A DNA stretch of 40,065 nt from Planctomycetota bacterium (GTDB taxonomy: Bacteria; Planctomycetota; Phycisphaerae; Phycisphaerales; SM1A02): assembly GCA_024226535.1 (NCBI GenBank), contig JAAELP010000509.1, forward strand, positions 1 to 40,065, written 5' to 3'. Position 1 is the first letter of the stretch. The number at the start of each line of letters is the position of its first letter. The position numbers and the translations under genes are program-made. Below, one piece after another: positions 15,153 through 23,800 of this stretch. The notes under the pieces were generated by a model, which was given only the letters and a program-made list of their open reading frames with translations, did not search any database and was not told where the DNA came from.

Positions 15153-17138
15153 TCAATCGAACGGCTTCGTGACGGTGCCGAGGATCTCGCCACCGCCGAG
15201 GACGATGTTCGTCCGGAGGTTGAAGTCGCTGGAGAACGGATCCCGCTGGGCGTAGAAGAAGTGGACGTCGTACGTCTGGCCGTCAACGAGGCTCAGCCGG
15301 TCCAGCGACAAATACTGGGTCGACGCCGATCGCACACCGCCGAGGTCGAGCATCAGCTTGGTGTGGATGAAGATCCACGCCCCGTCGCCGCCGGAGAACT
15401 CGATGAACTGGCCACCGCTCTGGTCGTAGGTGAACTGGGCGTTGAACGCGAGCGTGAAGTGGTGGTTGTGGCTGTCGCCGTCGTTGCCCAGGAGCATGCC
15501 GTCGATCGGATGGAACGCGCTGTCGAGGTACTCGTAGACGCCGGAGACGTCGCGAACGAGCGTCAGCTCCTGCACGGTGGACAGGTTGACGGTGAGTTCG
15601 TCCGTGAACCACTGGCGGAAGGAGCCGGCGGACGTGATGCCGCCGGTGTCGTTGGCGCCGGCGGTGCCGGGCGAGTCGGCGAGCGCGTTGCCGGCGTTGT
15701 CGGTGCCGATCGGCACGTACGCGTGGGGGGCGATGGTCCGCGACGCGGAGTCGCGCCACTGGTCCTTGACCTTGTACCCGGCGACGCCGGTCGTCGCCGC
15801 GCTGCTGCCGGCGAAGAAGATCGGGTCGCTGGCGAGGCGGACGAGGACGACGAGGTCCTGGAAGTCCGCCGCGGGGGAGCTGAGATTGGTCGTGCCCAGC
15901 TCGAAGAGGTAGATCGCTTCGTTCGGCGCGAGGGTCATGAAGCCCGAGACGATGTCGACGTACGGCTCGACGAAGTCGAGGATCGTGGCCTGGCTCGCCA
16001 TCGCGGGGATGGCCGGCACCGGGTCACCGTCCTTGAGCACGTACACGTACGGCGACGTTTCGCCGGCGTTCACCGTCATGTGCGGCGCGTACATCGGCCC
16101 GGTCTCCGTGAGCGTGGCGTAGATCGACACGCGGTCCGCGCCGCTGCTGGTCGTGCCCGACCAGTTGGATTGGAATCCGTTGGCCTCCGCGTCATAGCCG
16201 TTCCGGCGTGTCTGGCCGCCGTTCGATCCGAGCTTGTAAGCCTGCAGGCTGCCGCTCTGGGCGAGGGCGAGCCAATAGGTGCCCGCGGTCACCGGCGTGT
16301 CCGGGAGGTCGATCGTGAACCAGTGCCACCCCTCGGTCCCGTCCGCGACGGCCGTCTCGGCGAGCAGGGCGCCCGGTTCGCCGCCCGCGTCTGCGTAGAG
16401 CGCGTAGCGGGTGTCCCTGTGCCCCTCATCGCCGTCACCCGAGTTGAGATACGCGGTGATGCTCGAGACCGTGGCGTCGGTCGGGATCGTGATCTGCGTC
16501 GCGACTTGGCCGTTGCGGGCGTCGGTCCGGTCGGTGGTGAGGATCGTCTCGTAGCCGACCTTCGGCTCGGCGGCGCTCTCCAGCCAGCTCGTGGCCTCCA
16601 AGGCGATCACGGTGCCCGGGGCGTAGATGCTGTCGGTGGTGAACACGCTCGCTCGGGGGTTCCCCCCGTCGTTGACGTCGCCGTCGGTTGCCGAGGTGAA
16701 GTCGTACGTGCCGAACGGCTCGAGGAGCGCGGCATCCGCGTGGACGCGCACGGTGATCGGCACGGGGTCGCCGCCGAAGGTGATCTCCGCGCCGAGGATC
16801 GTCGCCTCGGAGGCGAAGGGCTCGCCGGGAACGACGCCGCCGGCGGTCACTTCGAAATCGTCCACGGCCTGGATCGGAACGGGCCGCCCGTCGGGGCCGA
16901 GCGACGTCGCCACGTTGCCCGCGTAGTGGCCGAAGCCGCCGGCGGGCACGACGTTGAAGTCCGGATGATCGGACTTCAGGTCGCGGATCAGCGTCATGAG
17001 CCTGATCTCGTCCGGCGGCGTGGGCGTCGAAGCGACGACTGCGGGAACGCTCAGCTTCGTTGGGAGCAGGAAGGAACCCGCTGCGGCGGCGGCGAGCAGG
17101 GCGCCGGTGACGACCGTGGCAATAGACGGAGTGCGCAT
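15153..17138 (-). CDS. Exported fibro-slime domain protein C
   Basis: The 661-residue protein starts at the ATG at 17138 with AGGAG 6 bases upstream. The layout matches protein B: signal peptide (TVVTGALLAAAAAGSFLLP), the TLIRDLKSDHPDFNVVP to SLGPDGRPVP half of a fibro-slime domain, DDFEVTAGGVVPGEPFA, LEPFGTYD, a jelly-roll-like insert (RYALYADAGGEPGALLAETA, GTYWLALAQSG, NWSGTTSS), then a YVYVLKDGDPVPAIPAM to VVLVRLASDPIFF segment. It ends in the fibro-slime C-terminal half with GAWIFIHTKLMLDLGGV and SSDFNLRTNIVL. It is the first gene of a two-gene operon with B. Role inferred as a secreted structural or glycan-binding protein; no catalytic residues are evident. Confidence 0.85.
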   Translation of the reverse strand: MRTPSIATVVTGALLAAAAAGSFLLPTKLSVPAVVASTPTPPDEIRLMTLIRDLKSDHPDFNVVPAGGFGHYAGNVATSLGPDGRPVPIQAVDDFEVTAGGVVPGEPFASEATILGAEITFGGDPVPITVRVHADAALLEPFGTYDFTSATDGDVNDGGNPRASVFTTDSIYAPGTVIALEATSWLESAAEPKVGYETILTTDRTDARNGQVATQITIPTDATVSSITAYLNSGDGDEGHRDTRYALYADAGGEPGALLAETAVADGTEGWHWFTIDLPDTPVTAGTYWLALAQSGSLQAYKLGSNGGQTRRNGYDAEANGFQSNWSGTTSSGADRVSIYATLTETGPMYAPHMTVNAGETSPYVYVLKDGDPVPAIPAMASQATILDFVEPYVDIVSGFMTLAPNEAIYLFELGTTNLSSPAADFQDLVVLVRLASDPIFFAGSSAATTGVAGYKVKDQWRDSASRTIAPHAYVPIGTDNAGNALADSPGTAGANDTGGITSAGSFRQWFTDELTVNLSTVQELTLVRDVSGVYEYLDSAFHPIDGMLLGNDGDSHNHHFTLAFNAQFTYDQSGGQFIEFSGGDGAWIFIHTKLMLDLGGVRSASTQYLSLDRLSLVDGQTYDVHFFYAQRDPFSSDFNLRTNIVLGGGEILGTVTKPFD

Positions 17139-17263
17139 GCGGGGCTCCTTATCTGCGCGGCATGAATCTGCGCGGCATGGGGGCGAGCCACGACCCTACG
17201 AATGGGAGAGCCGGCCTCCAAGCGGCGAGTGCCTTCAACGGGCATCGAGCCGTGGGCTGCCCG

Positions 17264-17527
17264 TCATGGGCAAAGGGCGAAAGCGGCGCGACTCTCCTGG
17301 GGGTCTGTTCCGATCGTGCGCATCATGCCCGCTGCGCGGCCGACGGCATCGATATCGGTCGTCGCTTCCTCTTCTGGTGCCTCGGCGGGCCCCACCACGC
17401 GCACCGGCACCGGCGTGACCGCGGGCACCGGCGGCACGTCGATCGCCTCCGGCATCACGAACGAGATGCCGCCGGCCAGGCAGAGCAGGCCGTACGTCGC
17501 GATCGTGGTTCCCTTGCGCGGGCGCAT
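17264..17527 (-). CDS. Tiny secreted relative of the fibro-slime array (87 aa)
   Basis: The ATG at 17527 has GGAGG 7 bases upstream, a stronger ribosome site than most genes here. The product's first ~30 residues (TTIATYGLLCLAGGISFVMPEAIDVP) align with the signal peptides of proteins A-C, sharing the pattern GLL-hydrophobic-SF-x-(L/M)P-x-x-(L/I)-x-VP. After that come only ~55 Pro/Glu/Ala-rich residues, with no fibro-slime region. It could be the stump of a fourth array member or a functional small exported peptide. It ends about 125 bases before gene C begins on the same strand. Confidence 0.6.
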   Translation of the reverse strand: MRPRKGTTIATYGLLCLAGGISFVMPEAIDVPPVPAVTPVPVRVVGPAEAPEEEATTDIDAVGRAAGMMRTIGTDPQESRAAFALCP

Positions 17528-17840
17528 CGTGGCCTCCAATCGGGCGCGCGTTCCCCCCCGGATCCGCGCCCAACACTGCGACACTACGATTCGCCACGCC
17601 CCGATCGAAGCGGCGTCGGCAGGCTCCGAGCGAGGCGGCGCCGGATGCTCCGGGCGTCCGGCCTGGGCAAGACGTCAACGTGGTTCCCGGTCCCACCGTG
17701 GTTATCGGATGCGGTCCTCGGGGCTTTTCCGTACAAGCGCCCTCACGTCCGGTTCCCTTCATGACGATAACCAGCCAGACCGCGCAGACCGTGCAATCGC
17801 GCGCCTACCGCGCGCTGGCCGTTTCACTGGAGATCGTGGC
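17528..17840. other. Divergent intergenic region without a recognised gene
   Basis: These 313 bases separate the minus-strand small secreted gene from the plus-strand giant coiled-coil gene and must hold both promoters. A frame matching the giant gene stays open through it, but the composition is Arg/Ser-rich and not protein-like. No convincing -35/-10 pair or operator was found by eye. Confidence 0.5.
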
Positions 17841-20800
17841 GTGTCGCAGAATCCGAGCCAGGCTGGCCTGCTCAACTTGCGAGTACTCGACCCGACCGTG
17901 GTCGAGGACCTGTCCAGTGAGCTCAACGAGCTCATCGACCGCGCATCCGGCGCCGCGTCCGCGCTGAACGAGATCATCGCGCAGACCGAGGAAGCGCACG
18001 GCGGTGCGCGCTCCACCAGCGGCTCGCTCCAGCAGCGGCTTCAGCTCGGCGCGCGGCTCCTGGAAGCCCTGGAGCGAGAGGGCGCGCGGATCGAACCGCT
18101 GCTCGCCCAGTTCACGGCCCGGGCCTCCGAGACCGCCGAGCACCGCGCCCGGCTCGACGAGCAGCTCGACAAGCTCCGCACCGAGCTGAAAGAAGGACTC
18201 GAGCAGCTCTCCGGCGAGCGGTTCACGTGTGAGCACTCCTTCAGCCGGCTGCGGGCACAGGTCACGGATCTCACCGAGCAGCTCCGCGCCGGGCTCGACG
18301 CCCTCGCCGAGCAGCAGCGGTCATCCCAGGCGGCGAACGACGAACTCGACGGTCAGCGCCGTGCGTTCGAGACCCAGCTCGATTCGGCGACCCGCGCGCA
18401 GGAGGAAACGCGCGAGCGCCTCGAGGAACGGGTCGAGACGCTCCAGGCGGAGCTGGAGGCCGCGGTGTCGGCGCTGCGCGCGCAGCGTTCGAGCGCCGAG
18501 GCCGGCTCCCAGGCCCTCGACGAACGCGTCGAGGCCGTGCGGGCCGAGATCCGCAGCGCGATGCAGTCGCTCGAGCAGCAGCACCTGGGCAACGAGACGA
18601 CGACCAGCGCGATCGAGGAGCAGACCCGCGCGTTCAAGGCCATGGCCGGGCGCGCCGCCGCCGATCTCGAAGGTCGCCGCGACACCGCCGAGCGCGCGGT
18701 CGAGACGCTCGATAACGGCCTGGAGAAGTTCCAGACCGAGTTCAGCGCAGCCGTCGCCTACCTCGAGACCCGCAAGCGCGAGATCGATCACGCGTCGGCG
18801 GCCCTCGACGAGAAGATCGTCGGATTCCATGCACTCACCGACGAAACCCGGTTCGACCTCAGCGAGCAGCGCGAGGCCAACCAGGACACGCACCGGCGGA
18901 TCGATCCGATCATGGACGACCTCGAACGTCGCAAGGGCGAGTTCGAACGTCTCAGCCAGCAGGTGGAGACGCGGTTCCAGACCACGGCCGACCGTGTCGA
19001 GATGGCGTCCCGCGAGCTGGAGTACGCGCGGCGGACGGCGGAGGAGGCGTCCGTCCGCGTGGACTCCCATGTGGCGTCGTCGCAGCACCAGATCGACGCG
19101 GCCCTGCGCGACCTCGCCGAGCGCGGGGCGGGCATCGACCGGACGAACCGCGTGACCCGCGCCCGGGTCGCGCAGTCCGTGGCCGACCTGCGGGCGGTCA
19201 AGAAGGCCATCGAGGTCTCCGCCGACGAGGTCCAGGAGCAGATGGGCGCGATCCAGCGCCAGGTTCAGGACGCGATGGTCGAGCTTGGCAACGAGCGCAC
19301 CGAGACCTCCGGTGCGGTCGCCGACTTCCACCAGCATGCCGACGACACCCGCGAGCACGTGGAGACGATCTCGCAGCGCGCGGAGGATCTCCAGAACGAG
19401 CTTCGTGAGGCGATCGAATCCTTCTATGACCGCCAGGAGCAGCAGCACCGGACCGCCATGGAGCGGCTCGAGCCGACGCTCGCCGATCTCGAGCGACAGA
19501 AGCACGACGTCGCGAAGCTCACGAACGCCGTGGAAGACCGGTTCGCGGAGGCCTCCGAGACGCAGGCCCGCGTCGAGGACGCGCTCACGGACATCAACTC
19601 CGGTCGTGACGAGCTCAACCAGGCGTGCGAGCGCCTGGAGCTTCGAGCCTCGGCGTTCCGCGTGCACCTCGACGGCGCCGTCGAGGAGCTTGCCGGCCAG
19701 CGCGACGAGGTGGATCTTGCCCGGACGCGTCTCGCCGAGCAGGTCGCCGAGTTCGACACGCGTCTCGACGGCGCGATCGAGAACATCGAGCGTCGCATCG
19801 AGGCGACGCGGGCGTCGGCGATGGACCGCGTCGAGATCTCCGTGGCGGAGCTCACGTCGCTGCGCGGGCTCGTGGACGAGTCCGCCCGCGACCTGCACAT
19901 GGGCATGGAGGATCTCCAGACGCGTCTCGCCGCGGCGGGCACCGACCTCGAGCGTCAGCGCTCGGAGGCCGCGGCGGCGGCCGAAGCGCTCCGGCGGCAG
20001 GCAGACGACACGGACGTTCGCATGCAGACGGCGGCGGAGCGGTCCGAGCACATCGAACAGGAGATGCGGGAGATCATCGATCGCCTCGACCAGCGTCACG
20101 CGGAGCAGGAGCGGATCGTCGCCGATCGCGTGGAGCCCGCCGCGACCGAGGCGCAGCTCCATGCGCAGAACGCCGCGACCGCCCGCAACGAGGCCGAGCG
20201 CTCGCTCCGCGAGCAGCAGGCCCGGATCGAGACGAGCCTCGGGGCGATCGACGTCCGGCGCGAGGAGCTGGCCGAGGTCAGCGATCAGCTCGGCCGGCGG
20301 ATCGCCGAGTTCAACGGGCGTCTCGACGCCGCGTCCGAGGAGCTGACAGAACGCCGCGACCAGGTCGATCGCACCGGCGCGACCCTCGAGACACGCGTGG
20401 CCGACTTCCACGTCCGGCTCGGCGGCGCAATCGGCGAACTTCAGACGCGTATCGAGTCGAGCCAGCGCAGCAGCGAGGTCCGCATCGGCGACGCGCTCAG
20501 CGAGCTGGACGACATGCGCGAGTCCGCGAGCGACGCGACGAACCTCCTTGCCGACCATGTCGCCGCCTCGCGAGCGGACCTGGACGCCGCGATCTCGGAC
20601 ATCAACGCCCGCAAGACGGAGATGCACCAGACCGGCGAGCGGCTCGAGTCCGACCTCGACGTGTTCCGGCGCCGGGTCGAGACCGCGAGCACCGAGCACG
20701 CCTCCCGCGAGGCGCACTTCGACTCCGAGAGCCGCGACCTCATGGATCGCATCCGCGCCTCGGTGGCGGATCTCGGAGAGATGCGGAACAACGTCGATCA

Positions 20801-23800
20801 CGCCGTGCACGCCCTCGAGAGCCGGACCGTGGACCTCAGGGAGCAGTTGGAGCACGCCAACACCGAGTTGGGCACCGAGCGAACGCGCACGCAGGACGCC
20901 GTGGAGGACTTCCACCGTCATGCCGACGCGACGCGCAGCCGCCTCGAGGACATCGCCGAACGCTCGGTGGTCATCGAGCGCGACATCCAGAACGCCATCG
21001 CCCGGATCGAGCCCGTGGTCGACGACCTCGAGAGCCGCAAGGCCGCGTCGGAAGCGATGTCCGAGCGAATGGAGACGCGCTTCGGCGAGGTCAGCACCCG
21101 TCTGGACGGCATGCTCGACGACGTCCAGGAGCGCATCGAGCCCATCGTCGGCGATCTCGGTCGCGTCAAGGGCGAGGTCGAGGCGGCCAACGCACGGCTC
21201 GAAGCGAACATCGCCCGCAACCAGACGGCGATCGATTCGGCCCTCGCCTCGATCGAGGCCCAGCGCGACGAGCTTGCTCAGATGGGCGAGCGCGTCGACG
21301 CCGGCCGCACCGACATCGAGGAACGATGCACGCAGGCGATCACCGAACTCAACTCGCGCATCGAGCAGTCCGGCCGCACGACCCGCGAGAGCATCGAGAT
21401 GGCCGTCACGCGTCTGCGCCGCATGCAGGACACGACGCAGGCGTCCGCCGAGGAGCTTCAGGCGAAGATCGAGGAGGCGAGCACCCGCTTCGATCAACTC
21501 GGGACCGAGCTCCAGGAACAGAAGGAGCATGCGGACACCGCCATCGGCGAGTTCCACCGTGTGATCGACCACGGCACCGAGCACCTCCAGGGCATCACCG
21601 ACCGGTCCGGGGAGCTGGAGGGACGACTCGAGTCGGCCGTCGGCGAGTTCGAGGTGCGCGTGGAGCGCGAGTGCCGGGGTCTGCTCGAACGCATCGAGCC
21701 TGCCGTCAGCGAGCTCGAGGAGCAGCGGCGTCTCATCGACCGTCTTGGTCGTGACGTCGAGGGCCGGTTCGAGCACAGCGACGCGCATATCCAGGAGATC
21801 CTCCAGGACATCGGCGGTCGCATCGAGCCCATCGTCGTCGAGTACCGCGAGCGGTCGGAGCAGGCCGACGAAGCGCGCCGACAGATGGCCGACCAGGCGC
21901 GGGAAGATCGCGCCGCCGTCGAGCGGCAGCTTGCCGAGCAGCGAGAGGCGCTGGATCGCGTGTCAACCGAGTGGCGTGAGACGGTCGACCACGCCGTGGC
22001 CGAGCAGCGAGCGGAGCTGGACCGCGTGTCCACGGACACGCGTGAGACGGTCGAGCAGGCCGTGGCCGAGCAGCGAGCGGAGCTGGGCCGCGTGTCCACG
22101 GACACGCGTGAGACGGTCGAGCAGGCCGTGGCCGAGCAGCGAGCGGAGCTGGGCCGCGTGTCCACGGACACGCGTGAGACGGTCGAGTACGCCGTGGCCG
22201 AGCAGCGCGAGGCGCTGGACCGCGTGTCCACGGATACCAGCGAGACCATCGAGCAGGTCGTGGCCGAGCAGCGAGCGGAGCTGGACCGTGTCTCCACCGA
22301 TACGCGTGAGACGGTCGAGCGCGCCATCGCCGAGCAGCGCGAGGCGATCGATCGCGTGTCCGTCGAGCAACGCGAGGCGTTGGACCGTGTGTCCACGGGT
22401 ACGCGTGAGACGGTCGAGCGTGCCGCGGCCGAGCAACGCAGTGAGTTGGAGCGTGTCTTCAACGAGTCGCGTGAGACGGTCGAGCACGCCATGTCCGAGC
22501 AGCGGGCAGAGGTCGACCGGGCGACGACGGAGTCTCGCGAGGTCGTCGAGCGTGCGATCGCCGAGCAGCAGCAGGTGGTCGAGCGTGTGTCCACGGAGTC
22601 GCGCGAGTCGGTCGAGCGCGTCGAGCGCGTCGAGCGTATCGCCTCGGAGAACCGCCGCGCGATCGAAGTTGCGGCGACGGAGACCCGGTCGCTCGTCGAC
22701 GAGGCGGTGGCTCGGATCGAAGCCCATCGCGACGAGCTGAACGAGAACGGCGCCGAGATCACCAAGCGCCTCGATCTGTTCGACGTGCGTGTCAACGATG
22801 CGATCGGCCAGCTCCAGGAGAAGGTCGACGGCTCGACACGCAACACGCGGGACCGGCTGGAGACGTCGATGAACCGCCTGCGTTCCATGCAGCAGGCGGC
22901 CGATCTCTCCACCTCGGAGCTTCAGGAGCAGATCGCCGCGCTCAAGGGCCAGCTCACCGCGGCGTTCAACGAGTTGCAGGAGCAGCGAGAGCACGCCGAC
23001 ACGGCCGTGCGCGAGTTCCACTACATGGCAGAGTCCACTCGGCACGAGGTCGAGGAGACCCTGCGCGAGATGGAGCAGCGCGTGGCCCCGGCGATCGAAC
23101 GCCTGGAAGAGCGGCACGAAGCGCTCGTGGCGCTCTCCGCCGAGGCGGACGCGCGCGATGCGTCGCTCCGGACCGATCTCGACACCGGCCTCGCGCAGGT
23201 CCGGCAGGAGATCGAGCCGCTGGTCGCTCACAGCACCGAGCTGCACGAGACCGTCGGGCAGATTCGACGCGAGGTCGCCGCGCATCGCGACGCGACGGAG
23301 GAGCGCGTCGCGGCGGCGGTGGCCACGCTCGACCATCGTCTGGCCGAGACGGTCGAGTCGCTCGCCTCGAGGGACGTCGGCATCAGCGCCGACGACGTGC
23401 GCGACTCGATCCAGGCATCTGTTGCCGAGTTCCACGGGCAGCTCGACACGCGGGACACCAGCCTGCGCCAGGACCTCGCCTCCGCCATCAAGCGCATCGA
23501 CGCGCAGCTCGTCCCGCTCACCGGGGACAGCGCGGCGCTCTGGGAGCAGCACGATCAGATCCGCGGGGCGCTCGAGGCGCGTGCCGAGCAGGCCGAGCAG
23601 AAGATCGCCGAGGTGGCGACGACCCTCGAGCAGCGCTTCGACGAACTCGCGGCGCAGTGGTCCGAGCACGCGGCCGGGACGCCGGACGCCGACGTGGTCC
23701 GCGTCACCGTCGAGCAGGCCGTCAACGATGTGCGTCGCGGTCTCGAGGAGCGAGAGACGCAGCTCCGCGCGGATCTCGCTTCCACCATCAAGGGCATCAA

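Noticed and set aside
21993..22600. CRISPR-like array in the 66-bp repeats
   Set aside because: The units are contiguous without spacers and lie in frame within a protein-coding coiled coil.
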